NCBI GenBank assembly: GCA_002914805.1 | Contig: JXTB01000382.1 | Coordinates: forward strand, 133,262-197,261 | DNA from: Parasponia andersonii | Lineage: Eukaryota > Streptophyta > Magnoliopsida > Rosales > Cannabaceae | Direction of reading: 5' to 3' | Length of the DNA stretch: 64,000 bases | In this document: piece after piece, positions 25,169 to 37,374 of the stretch | How the letters are laid out: every line of letters begins with the position of its first letter | How positions within the stretch are numbered: position 1 is the first letter of the stretch | Made by a program: the position numbers and the translations under genes | Notes under the pieces: model-generated | Seen by the model: only the letters and a program-made list of their open reading frames with translations | Database searches by the model: none | What the model was told of the DNA's origin: nothing

Positions 25169-25445
25169 ATAAGTGCATTTATACATAGGTTTATCTGAAT
25201 TGGTGGCTTTAGGCCGGTCTTAGGACATTTGACTAGGTCAATGGCAGGAAATCATAGTGGAAGCTTCAAATTTCTTAATTTCCTCATTCAAAGTAGTATA
25301 TCGTATGGCCTCACAACAAACTAAGGAATAACACTCTTCCAGACTTAGCAATGGTTCACGATGTAAAATTTCTGGTCAAAGTTGATTAAAACTTTTATCC
25401 AATCCAACAAGAAATATGTATACTCAAGTTTGCTTAATGAACTAT
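25169..25445 (-). pseudogene. Relic copia gag, upstream piece
   Basis: Continuation of the oldest copia element beyond the LTR insertion. The minus strand reads FLLDWIKVLINF, REPLLSLEECYSLVCCEAIR, and NSDKPMYKCTY, then crosses the ATAAG site into the zinc knuckle at 18246-18300. The blocks for a gag that binds RNA are recognisable but carry stops. Similarity ends near 25445. Confidence 0.8.
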
Positions 25446-26400
25446 CGGTATGCTCTAAAATCCAAAAATAGCTCTCAGATAGAATTGGCAAACTGGCCCC
25501 AAGAATCGGTAGACTGGCCCCTAGAATCAGTCTATCGATTCCCCTATTTTCTTTTAACTGCTTTTTGAATTCGACCCTTACAACTATATTTTCAACGGCT
25601 AGTATTTTCGATTGAACAAAAGTGGATTTTTGGTCTGCCGATAATGACAGATTGTCTGTAAAACGGTCTAAAACGGCTAGTACTCACTCTAGTCTATATA
25701 TAGAAACTTTTCTAACATTTGAAATAATTTTTGAACATTCCTACATTATTTTAAATATATTTTCAAATTGTTCAAATCATCTTTTGTGAATCAAAATCTT
25801 AAAATTATTTTTTCACAAAAATCAATTTAGCCAAACTAGGTCATATCTTGTGTTCTCATTTATTCTCTCTAAGCCTATTTTGTATCAATCTTTTTTGAGA
25901 GATTCTAGTTGAGTGCTTCAACAAAATAAAAACCAAATTATATTTATGAGGTGAGGTTGACACTGGATTCTTAAACAACCTGATTTAGGTGAGACTGACA
26001 CCGGAGTCTAAACCATTCGACTTAGGTGTAATAGAACTGGATTCAATCCTATTGTAAAAGCGAGAGTATACCTAAAGAGAAACCACTCGTTGTATAAAAG
26101 AGACAGTCAAGTCCATTCTCTTGATCCAATAGTAGAAAGCTTGAAATGGATTATCAAGAGTTAGGAACGTAGACAAACCGTCGTGTTTGTTAAATCTCAT
26201 AGAAAAAGTATTTGTATTTCTCTCTCCATATCCTTTTAATTTATTTATCTTGAGCTTCTGCATACAATTTAGCTATTTTTACTTGCTATTACTTTTATTT
26301 GTTAAATTTACTTTTTTGTCAAGAAAGTTTGCAAAAGATTTTAAAATCCAATTCACCATCTCTCTTGGGTCAGCTAATCTTAGGCTAACAAAGGCATGAC
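25446..26400. other. Possible decayed LTR or leader of another retroelement
   Basis: No reading frame. It starts with a short direct repeat, (T/C)AGAATCGGTAGACTGGCCCC-like units at 25481-25545, has a TATA-like CTATATATAG near 25696, and ends with TTTTAAAATCCAATTCACC and CTCTTGGG near 26339-26369, a combination I associate with LTR ends of large plant copia elements. No second copy or target duplication was found, so this is a weak call. Confidence 0.3.
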
Positions 26401-26801
26401 TATTTTAACATTAAGATTACAGTAGTTTGTTCGTCAGAGATCGAGCAAATGGGGTCGCCACGATCTGGCCTTGATGACGATCGGTGAGAAATGACTTCGA
26501 GCTTCGATTTGCACTAACTTCTATAATGATGCTGATGGAGTTTAGGCGATGACTTCGAGCGGTGGCAAATGGATTGTCGACGGACTTTTAGGGAAGAACA
26601 AAGAACTAATTTGGAAATTTAAGGTTTGAGGTTGATTTTTTTGGATTTAGTTTATTGCTTTGGTTGTGATTTGATTTTGATATCTAGGGTTTCATCATGG
26701 AATTGATTTGGCTGGTATTTGTTTGAACTTTGGTTTTGTGGTTTGAAATTTTTGGATGAATTTTTGGGCTTGGATTGCGAAGGTTTACAAAATTTTATTC
26801 G

Positions 26802-26913
26802 GCTTTGATACCATGAAAATAAGGATGATAATAAACAGGTTTGTTATTGATAATTTGATTGATCAAAATAAAATTAATTAGCTATCTTTACAAAATTATT
26901 GAAAATCTCAACA
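26802..26913 (-). repeat. Possible short LTR plus primer binding site
   Basis: On the minus strand 26913-26814 runs TGTTGAG...TTTTCA (100 bases), immediately followed by TGGTATCAAAGC (26802-26813), which differs from the initiator tRNA-Met primer site by one base. This is the arrangement of a 5' LTR and primer site. No partner LTR was found. It could be the lost 5' end of the oldest copia element or a TRIM relic. Confidence 0.4.
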
Positions 26914-29900
26914 TCTAGTGATTCCCTTCTTTGTTTGTTTGTTTTTTTTTTTTTTTTCCTTTCTTTCTTTTTTTTTCCTAAAGGTGTTTGTCACTGCCTG
27001 CAATTTACTATGAGTATCTTTTTTTCGTAACAAAATAAATTTCATTTAATTCAATAACAATCCAGTATAAAGATCATATTAAAACACGATCTACACAATC
27101 GATTCAACAATTAATTCTAGCTAACAAGCAGGAGGAAAAAAGATAGTACAATATGACTGTCATTTTAAGTCCAAGTTGATTTAAAATTATGCCCTTCAAA
27201 AAAAAGTGTATTATTTATTATTCAAAAACAATTTCAGATTTTTAAGTATTTATACACGTCCAATTTATCCTGCTTTTCAAGCAACCTCGTATAATTACAG
27301 AAATAATTAGCAAATATATATGTATGTATGTATTAATTTATGAAATGATTGTATTCAAGTTTTAATTTCATCATATATATAACTACAGCGCCATAAATAT
27401 ATTATAAATATTTAACAAGCACAATCATAAACTTCGAGTATATATAATTGATTCAAAAAATTAATGTAAACTTCGTATTCGAGTATTTATGCAAAACCAA
27501 GGGCCAAAGTATAATAAATATTTATTGCGGTTGTCTAATATTTCTCTTAATTTCCGTGCCGTTTCCTGAAGCTTTTCAATTTTGTTGCGTAACTAAATGC
27601 TACATATGACGTTAAGATCTTAATAAAAACTACCACATTATATGGTAGGATTTCACATTTATTCACTATACTTCCTTTACATTCAATTTTTTATTTTTTT
27701 ATGTATATCATTATATGTAATACTCTAATCTTATAAACTGAAATGATAAATTTAACGGGACGTAACAATAACACGAAACTAGTTATTTTAATATTCCCAA
27801 AAATTTTAAATAAATAAATAAAGCAGCTAAGCTAATATATCACGGGTTGTAGTATAAGCTGTGACCACCGATTCCCTCAACCCTTCTAGAAGGTCAAACA
27901 CAATAGCAATTATTATTTATTTATTTTTCTTCTTGAGTGGCCAGTGTGCTATTATAGCAAGCAACCACCTTCGGATAATCCTATCTCATTTTAATCTTTT
28001 GATGTGACGAACAATTAGCAATTTAGAACTTGTATAAAATTCAACGTAATAGTTTGTGACTCAATTAGTTATATTTATGGAAAATAAAATAATACAAAAC
28101 AATAAACAATCTCATATAAATATATAATACTAGCAATAGTTTCTTTGGGGGCTTGGAATATATACATATAGTGTGCTGCAATATTTTGTTTGATACGGAT
28201 TTTGCTACAATTAGATGTGTATGACTAATTTGGATCCTTCACTAAGATAACACTCATCTTAATAGATGACCTTGATCTATTTAATGACCTTGATTTATTT
28301 AATGAACTGTATTGTAAGATTTATGGTCCACTTTAATAGATGGTCTTGATTCGTTATGCGCCACTGTCTGATCTTAGCACAAACTTTACTCTTCTTCGGT
28401 AAAATTATTGATGATTAGTTGCGCTTTTATGATTCAAAATTCTGGTTGCTGGGGCCCCACTTGTGGGATTGAGTGTTGGATTAAAAATAGTTGGGACACA
28501 CTCACAGGTCATGGGTGAGTGACAAAGACTGAAACATTCAAATCCGTTGTTCAAGTTTGAAATTAATGCATAGAGAGAGTGACCGCAGAGCTGACTTATT
28601 AGTTAGTGCTCACTCTTCCACAATCATTGACTATCTTCCTTTAAACACTTTCTGCCTATCCGATTCTTTCTTCTCTACCAATCATATTAGATCAGGTTGA
28701 AATTCCACCGTGGCAATTATAAAAGTAGTTCTCTCTTTTTTTTTTCAAAAAAGGAAAAAAAAAAAATATATATATATATATATACATGTATAGATATAGA
28801 CTTTTACTATATATGTTAGCCTGAATTTGACTCTAAACTTTTAATTCTGTACCCCTTATTTATGAACCAAATGCCAATCATTTGATTAACTATGATAATA
28901 TACAGCTGGCTCATCATAATATAGATTCCATTGAGTTCTTTGCTCCTAATTTGCAGGAGCCATTCGAACGTTACATGCATTCGTTTCTTGCTTTATTAAT
29001 TATATTGCCTCCAAATGAAGTTCTATAATAAAAATATATGCCTAATCTAGTTTGTTTTTTTGTTTTTACTTATTTATNTGTGAGAGAGGTTGCCCTTTCA
29101 GCGTCCGAATGTCGTATATATATATATATATATTCACTTTCGCCTTTAATCTATATAAATCAGGGACGAAAAAAAGGGGGCCAAAACTAATATTAAAAAG
29201 AAAAAAGAGCTAGATAGTAAATAAGATATTTGAAAATTAGGAGGCTAAAAGTACTGTAATAAAAACATAGTTCTGGATAGTAGATTGACATTCATGACTA
29301 AGCTGAAAGTAATCGTATAATTCTGGAACCAAAAATGAATTCCTTCATCTGGAAAAAGAAAAATTGTTGAGTTAGGATCTTTACTTTAATTAGGTTAATT
29401 TATTGTTAAAAAGTGACAATTCTCAGTTGCGCCTCATCGGTGTGAGGATCTATTTCTAGAAATTTTTATGGGTAATTTCTAATTAATTGTAATTCAGTTT
29501 GACATATGTACATAATATTTGCTTGATCCTATGTCTTAACTCAAACCAGACATATCTGAATTTTTTATGAAATTTACATCGAAAATATCATTCTTAGTTA
29601 TGAATATTGTTGATTTCATTGTACAAATCAAATTATTGAAATCAAACAAACTTTGCGTAATTTAGTTTGCTTAATTGTATTATGTACAAACTAATTCTAT
29701 TATATACAAGAGATGTAATACATATTAAGGAAGTAATGAAGTAGACTTACTTGTACCGCATCCTACAATTTGCACTATAAATAAATAGGCAGACGAAATA
29801 CGTACACTGTAATGGTATCTAGTTTAGGTTAGGACATAGGATCGAGCATTACTCGTGTGACAAATGCACGTTCCCACTTAGAAATGCTTATACATAAATA

Positions 29901-30106
29901 TGTGCAATGTTAAGATTTCGATATTAATATCAATTCATTCATTAGAACATGTATTAGATGTATATAAAAGAAGAAGAACGATATTAATTGTACTTAATTA
30001 TGGAAGAAGAACGATATTAGAGGTGAAGCAAGATAGCATTTCAGTTTTGGTTTTGAGACGTATATACGCATTATAATATAATATAATATAATATATATAT
30101 ATAGGC

Positions 30107-30330
30107 ACCAATCCAGTAGGTTTTTTTTTTTTAAATCAATTTGGCCAATGAAAATTTAGTATGCACATTTTTTTATTATAGAAAGTAAGAGAGAGAAAGA
30201 GCATTAATGATACACGTCTTTTCATGTACTTTATTATAGTCATTGGATCACCATTAGATGGTGATCTAACGGCTAAAAAAAAAATACCTACCTATAAATA
30301 AAAAAAAATACATATTAGATTGGCAACCTA
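30107..30330. repeat. Diverged dispersed repeat, copy 2
   Basis: Partner of 12981-13180. It keeps ATACACGTCTTTTCATG and an internal near-palindrome, ATCACCATTAGATGGTGAT, that the first copy has largely lost. Flanked by AT-repeat tracts, which hide any target duplication. Confidence 0.5.
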
Positions 30331-32820
30331 TATATATATATACACAACTATAACTAGATCTAGTTTTTGTATGCAGTCTGATTCAAAGATTGTTGGCTGC
30401 ATGTTTAGCATTTTATTATAATTTATAAGATCCTCAAAGGAATATTAGGTGATATTATGTGTGGATCGAATGAGAACAATTGAAGATAATATGGGGGCAG
30501 AATATCTTAATATAAGGAAAATTAATGACAAGAGAAAACGAGAGCGAGGAATCTAGATATACGGTGGCCCTTTTGACTTGTTGTTCATGTCTTTAATTGT
30601 TTTCCCATAATTAATATTGCTGTCATGTTTGTTTTATAGTGCTGCATGTTGCATGTGGTCATAGTCACATGGAAAAAGAGAGAGGGAAATAATTATTATA
30701 AGAAGAAAGCTATATATATATATACATATATATAAGCATTATATGAACATATGCACTTGGTGTTTTAATCGTTTGCTTTCATTTAAATTATGTTGGGATT
30801 TGAACTTTTGGGCAAGATAAATTAATGGAATGAGATATCTTTTCTAACTAATGTGTACACACGCCACAAAGACAGCCATAAAATAGAAGTTGAGTTAAGT
30901 GGCCAAACTCTAACTCTATGCACATCGAATCACCGATGTGGGGATGAGATAGTTGAAGAGAAAATTAGTGAAATTATAATCTGAATCTCAGACATTAATT
31001 ACATTCTTCCTTATGTAGTTTAAGTTTATCGAAGGGGTCCTATAATTTGCCTTAATTTTTATCGGGTCAATTATTTGCATTGATATGAATTAGTCAAATT
31101 AATGGTCCAGCTCTATATCCAATGACAACCATGCATAAATATTAACAATGGATAAATTTTAGGTATGTAACACATTTTGTTTGATAGTAACGAAATTAAG
31201 TCCAATGACGTAGAAAAAAAATTACAAAGTTGGAAGAATACATATAAATTCCTTGGCACTTTGGAACAAGTTGGAGAATTTTGTTTCCACACACTGCAAT
31301 ATTCATGAACCATTAAATGTATGAATAGTCAGCATTTAATACCTAAAAAAGGAAGGGAAAAAACAGTGTACTAGCTTGAAAATTTCAACTTCTGTACTCT
31401 GCTGACTACTAAGAACCAAATCCATAAACATTAAAAAGCATGCATGCAATTTTTTTCATTTATTTATTTTTTTAACTTTTGGTGCCTGTACATGTTTAAG
31501 AGAATTTTAAATTCTATAGCTTTCCTCTTAAAAGTTTCCTATTTTTAATTATACAATCAGTTATAAGACATGTATTTCTGGCGGGTACCACTCACACGTA
31601 AGGAATGTGAATTGTATACAAGTACTACCGTATAAGTGACCCAAAATTATGGAAGATTGAAATTATCACAACCCATTAAGAGTACGTACACCATTATTCC
31701 TAGGGCAATATCAGAGCTGTACGATAACTTTGTTCCGATTAAGGGCTGCATATGTGGGGTACCATCATTGTAGGCTAGAAATATCGAGTTCTAATGATCA
31801 GTTATGAAATTAGTACATCGAGAATATCTTCAAAATTACTTTTTGATAATTTATAGTAGCCAAAAAAAATTTAAAAAAAAACTTTTATTGGTTATCTGTT
31901 ATTTTGTGTTTTGTTGCCTAAAGTGGTTGTAAATATAGTTCGGTAATAATTATGATCGACAATTTTCTACACGATACAACTTTATAATTCGAAAATTACA
32001 CGAAATAAATAGGTTTAAGTGACTAATTTAATTTTTGTGTGAATTTCAGGTTTACACATATAATGTGTATAATAAACGGGTGAATTTCTGGTCAGTTTGC
32101 TTAACCTTAAAATGACACTTATAACTCATTTAATTAAAAAGATCGTTTTTGTGTTGTATCAACACTAACATATTTATTAATATTTTAATATTTTAATCAT
32201 GATTTTGATAATTTTAGACATATTTACATGTGTAAAATTAAATTAATTAGTACAAAATCATGTTAAATTAGAGTAATCATATCAATTTTGAATAATCATA
32301 TCAAGCATGCCATAATGCCATAATACGATATATGACACAATTATTAAATTAGTTATATGTGTCGTATCGTATTATACGTATATAAATTATATCGTGTTCA
32401 GGTCTAAGTATTTAATATGTTTATTAATTGAATAATATTCGAATTGAGATGTTATCATATCGTGTCGTAATCGTGTCAATCTGAATTCGATACAATAACA
32501 CGAATTGCCAATTGTAGATCAATAATCATATTTCTTTTTAACGAGGAATCTTAAAGTTGAAGTCTCCAATCCAACTTAAACAACTTTAGGTAAAATACCA
32601 TATAATAGTTCGGAAATTACTTTTAATAACCCCTCCCCACACACGCTCTTTTTNATGACAATTTTTTTAATTGATTTACGTAGGAAGAAAGACAAACGGC
32701 AAAATCAGAAGGGGAAGGCTTAAAATGACAATTTTTTTAATTTGACACTTATGGAATGAATCATATAAAGTACAATACAATTAGGTAAGGTAAGGTCCGT
32801 ATAAAACTTGGGTTGAAGAA

Positions 32821-32959
32821 GTCGAGAAGTCCAATCATGGTAAAATCCATTATTAATTAACCTAAACTAGTCCATGATTGGTCTTCGATGTCGAGAAGTC
32901 CAATCATGGTAAAATCCATTATTAATTAACCTAAACTAGTCCATGATTGGATCTTCGAT
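32821..32959. repeat. 69-bp tandem duplication with inverted ends
   Basis: Two head-to-tail copies, 32821-32889 and 32890-32959, identical except for one inserted A in the second. Each copy contains CCAATCATGG and CCATGATTGG, a 10-base inverted repeat with about 30 bases between, so each unit can fold as a hairpin. The near identity suggests a recent duplication. Confidence 0.9.
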
Positions 32960-34339
32960 GTCCATGCGAATAGAAATATAGAAAGGATCGACTATGGTTC
33001 TTATCAATATTATTTATAAGCTTGTCATAATTTATTTATTTATTCACTTATTCATTTTCGTAAAAGCTTGACATCAGATATTATCCTTTCTTAAGAAAGA
33101 TTGACATCAGTTTTTTTTTCCGCCTATTGGCTTATTTTAAACTTTAAGATAAGGCCTATCCCTTATTGTCCACTTCTTTGTACTTGATGTTCCTGGAGTT
33201 GACCATTGGCTGAGTTTGAACTTAGACTTTTTAAATAGTAGTGTCACAAAGCTAAAGACTAGAACAAGTCCAAATAAATATAATAGTGGAAGAAAATTTT
33301 GCTAGAGGAAAACTCGCACAATTTTATGAAATGATCTCGACTGCTTGAAGTTAGTGAGCGAGTCACATCGATCATTGACAAAAAGAACAATTAGGTGTCC
33401 GTTTGGACAATTGAACTTGAGTTATCCAGGTTTCTCTCTCTTTTTTTTTATTATTTTTAAGGAAAAAAATTTCATTTTACTTCCAAGTATATCAATTACT
33501 ACACCGGGTATAACTTAATGATACCTATGTACCTAGTATATTAAGACCAGGTAGTACAACAAGAATTTTTTTTAAATGGATATCTCTCTTTTTTTCCTTT
33601 TTTCTTTTTTTACCTAAGAAAAAGTTCAATGATTTTGAGAAATGGATCATTCTCCGATTAGCGCCACATTGCAAACCGCACGGGCTACTGGTCCAGGTCG
33701 TAAATGAAGATGGACTCCAGCAATTTTAGCCCAATCACAAATATTTCGGTCCAAAGAGGGAGTAAATTTTAAGGCACAGGTGTGTTACTGTTTTTTCAAC
33801 AAGTCATTTAAATCATGGTTTGGTTATTCATAGCAGACATGATACTACTATCTCCTTTATGCTGCAAATCGTTTCATCCCCCACTCTCAAAAAACATTTG
33901 GTAACAACGACAATTACACATTACATTACTTCAGGAAAAGGATCATCTTTCTTCCACCACTGATGAGAGTTGAACAACAGCTAAGCAGAAGCCGATCTAT
34001 AGCAACAAACTAACAATACGCATTAATGAATGTAACTTTTAATCGACTTTATGGCTTGTGCAACTAGACCATCACTCTTCCAACGATTTAACTCGATGAC
34101 AACGAAAAAGTAAGAAACGTACTGCTGCTACCGTTAGATTACAGGTGATCAATTACCACAATGGATTGTCGTTGTACCCAACAAGGAGGACCAAAAGAGA
34201 CAGAAGTAAAAACAGTTGCAAAAAGTTCAGTATGAAGAGGATCAAGATCAATGAAGTGCTCATACATAGCCCAGCAATACATGGCAACCATAATAGACGG
34301 TCCTAGCATATGCTGTTACACACTCAAGAAGAGAGTCAA

Positions 34340-35758
34340 TCAGTCTCCACTGGCGCAGCCCCTACAACCACAGTGCACACACTCTATAACCTTCTCCTCC
34401 CTCAGGTGTTTCGGCACTCGACAAACGCACGTGGTGGCGAAGTTATGATCTCGAGGCTGCATGCATCTTAAGCAGCAGAGGCGTTCATAACCAGGCTGCA
34501 ATTCAGACAAAAACCATGACACCATAAAGTAAAGATAAAACTTCATTTTCTAAGAAAACGAGAACCTAAAAAGCTTGCATATGTTATGAGGGAAGGTGAA
34601 CAAGTTTTATATCAAAAAGAAGTGAAATGTAAACAACTTAGGTTTAGTTTCTTATCAAAATTATAAAAAAAAAATAAATAAATAAAAAAAAAAAGGTAAA
34701 CAAGTTAGTTTAGAGCAATATTATATTGTTAGTACATATATCTTAGGTGGTTCATGCAACTCACTGAACGTTATTAATGATATCAAAAGAAAAAGAACAC
34801 CAAAATCGGGAGCAATTCCATGCAAGAAACTCATCTTAATAAATCTCCATACTAGTCTGACATTTATTTAATACATCACATGTGCATCTATAGTTAGAAT
34901 TCAGAAATTGAAGTGTTCTACTTCCGATACTCTGGACACTTCTTGCAAAGACAATGAGTATAACTAGGGTGAAACAAAAAAGCAAAGGGGGATCAACCAT
35001 GTATCGTTTGTCTATGTTTTACAGGTATAATAGGGCTACTAAACTGACCTCAGTCTGTGTAACTGGACATCATGCCTATATTCCAAATCTAGGCATGTAC
35101 TCTACATATCTTGATCTTCTTCTTGCATTGTTCACCCTACACTGTTTTTTGTATTCCATGCATAAACAGTCTAGACTTCAAGATTATTAGTCATTTTCAA
35201 TCACTACACTTATAAATGACCACCTTAGCAAGTAAGAAGAGTTTCATCTTCAAAGATAATCTATATAACAGTTTCAAGTTCTACATGCTGCTATTTCAAC
35301 AGGAGGAAAACAAATAAAGTAAATTTTAAACGAACCTTCTTCCATTTCGCAATCAGATTGCGGTCAGCGTAACCTTGGTCTAGACAGAACTCATACAACT
35401 CCTTAGATATATCCTTCCGCCGATGGTAAAGGTCAAAAATGTAACGGCTCTTTTGATGTGCTATCTTGAATATAGGCCACAAAGCCTCACACTTCCTCTT
35501 ACCATCGTGAGGATCATTCTCAGCTGTCCAGTAAGTAAAAAATACACAAAACGTTAGCTTCATTTTGTTAGTTAAAAAATTAGAGATTTTATCAAAGTTC
35601 AGCAAGCAAACAGAGAAATAATAAGTACATATAATAAAGTATGTATGACACGAAAACTACCAACCTTCTCGCATCTTTGCTTGTAGTTCACGAAGAGTAG
35701 GCTCAATCAATTCCCAGCCCTCTGGGTAATTGACACGATTTGTCTTCACTTTCGGCAT
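34340..35758 (-). CDS. BUD31: BUD31/G10 pre-mRNA splicing factor
   Basis: Homologue of BUD31 (G10), a small conserved nuclear protein that is part of the activated spliceosome. Three exons, 35665-35758, 35336-35523 and 34340-34495, join in frame to 438 nt, 145 codons plus stop, the usual plant length. The N-terminus reads [20 protein letters not shown]; the middle has [17 protein letters not shown]; the C-terminal half holds the cysteine-rich block CCLRC, CVCRVP and [14 protein letters not shown] expected to bind zinc. All conserved cysteines that I can recall are present. Introns are 840 and 141 bases. A further intron probably lies in the 5' UTR: a GTAAGC donor follows 36245 and an AG precedes the ATG by a few bases. 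The identification is secure; the UTR intron is inferred. Confidence 0.96.
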
Positions 35759-36373
35759 TCTTCTATCTACAACAACAAAGGTGCCAGAATAAGTTACCAA
35801 AGGCCCTAAATTGTATTCCATAGCAATTCCTTAAGAGTCATCTACATTAAAAAATAAATAAATAAATGTGTCTCGAAGGAAGGGGTTTATCCCCTAGACT
35901 GGGTAAAATTCCACACACCCATTATGTCAAACACTTAGCAGGCCTTAAACCATTAAAAAAATAATAATAATAAAAAATAAAAAATAAAAAAAAAGGTACA
36001 TATCATCGCGCGGCAACAAAATAAACCATAAGAACGACCCATAAACCCATAATCAAATTAATTGAGCGGAAATTAACCAAAGAGACGGAACTTCCGAGTT
36101 TCTAACCCTAAATGAGTTCGAAAGTTGAACTCGCCTTTTCCGGCCATGAATTGCGAAAACCCTAAAGTTTCAAATGCATATATATATATATATATATATG
36201 AGCTGCTACGCAGAAGATCAAAGAGAGGGGGAGAGGTCGCTTACCGATTTAGAGGCGAAGAGAGAATGATGAGTGTTTGCGCCGGGACCGACCCCTTTCC
36301 CTCTCTCTCGTTCTTATCTGCTTCTAGAGAAAAGCAGACCCAAAAAGGAGAAAAACATCAAACAGTTTTCTTA

Positions 36374-36379
36374 ATTTAT
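36374..36379 (-). promoter_or_regulatory. TATA-like box of the BUD31 gene
   Basis: The minus strand reads TATAAA about 130 bases upstream of the proposed 5' UTR donor. A start near 36345 would give a short leader exon (36245 to about 36345) spliced to the exon with the ATG. Position fits a core promoter; not otherwise proven. Confidence 0.4.
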
Positions 36380-36395
36380 AAAAGGTGGCTACATA

Positions 36396-37130
36396 TGAAA
36401 ACGACGTCGTTTACATTTGACACTCGTTGGGAAAACGGTCAGGTTAAAAAATATATATATATTTTTTAAATGGATATACAAACGACACAATATATATTGC
36501 TGGTTCATAAACGAAAAGTCGTTTTTCTTTTTCGTAATGTCGTTCCAGATTCTCGATAAAGCACGACTTGCTTTTTGTCAAACGGGGACGTCGTTAGCCA
36601 ATGGTCACGTCGTTCAGAATTTCTGTCGTTTAATCACGAAAACGACGTTTAATCTGGAAAGCCAGGTGTCATTTCTGTTTAATGATATGCTGACGCTGTT
36701 GACTAAGAAGAGAAATCTGTGTCGTTAGTCGCCTTTAAGTTCGTTGTCGATTATTTGAGAAAATAATACGATGTCTTTGCGTCGTTTGATAAATTCATGA
36801 AATGTCGCTTTTATCTATATTTGTCGTCGCTTATGTATGTACATTTCCTCGATTGTTTTGGTTTTGCTCCCTCAAAAAGTGTTTTGGTTTTGCTCTCGTT
36901 TATTTTTCAAATAGGGACGGTCATTTACTCGATCGAGAGAACAATAACATGATCTTGCACATTACAATTTCTGTATCATTCGATTGTGTATACGTCATTG
37001 TAATTCCTGGATTTCTGTCGTTTGCACAAAACACCAACTTCAACAAAACGACATGCTCAACTTATACTTTGGCTGTCTTGATACTTAAACGACATGTAGT
37101 TAATGTGCCTGAAATTCTTGTCGTTTATTC
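36396..37130. repeat. GTCGTT-rich island
   Basis: About 14 exact copies of GTCGTT or its complement AACGAC in about 730 bases, plus near matches such as GTCGCT and CTCGTTT. The first pair forms the palindrome AAACGACGTCGTTT at 36398-36411. Spacing is irregular, so it is not a simple tandem array. It lies between the BUD31 promoter and the end of the FBL11-like gene. Frames that cross it match no known protein. Confidence 0.6.
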
Positions 37131-37374
37131 ATAAACATCTTTTCCTCTCAATTTTCGCTCGATTGCTGTTCTTTGTTTAGAACTTTGCCCTCGTTTATAG
37201 GTACAATAACACTTAAGTTTTGAAAAATTTGCCATCATTGAGGCCTTGTGCAAGAACAACATTCAACACTTAACTTACAGTCTCAGTACTGGCACGAAAA
37301 CAGTAAAACTCCACCTATCGCCGGACAAGAACTCGGGAAATGAACTCATTGAGGCTGCATCTCACTTGAAATCT

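Larger units (their letters stand above)
26914..34339. other. Long gene-free AT-rich spacer
   Basis: No gene is supported. Contents seen: AT microsatellites near 28767-28784, 29114-29133 and 30070-30102; N bases at 29078 and 32654; a dispersed repeat copy at 30107-30330; a decayed stretch at about 32130-32515 rich in CGTGTCGTAATCGTGTC-like words that recalls common non-autonomous plant repeats; and a tandem duplication at 32821-32959. The stretch nearest 34339 is the 3' flank of the BUD31 gene. No tRNA or rRNA was recognised. Confidence 0.6.

Noticed and set aside
28500-28620. CACTCAC...GTGAGTG inverted words and GTGCTCACTCTT, considered as a microRNA precursor
   Set aside because: No arm matches a conserved plant microRNA that I can recall, and no extended fold-back is evident.
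36125-37134. Overlapping plus-strand frames of 103-114 codons over the GTCGTT island
   Set aside because: No similarity to known proteins, repetitive composition, and they overlap the BUD31 promoter; treated as non-coding.
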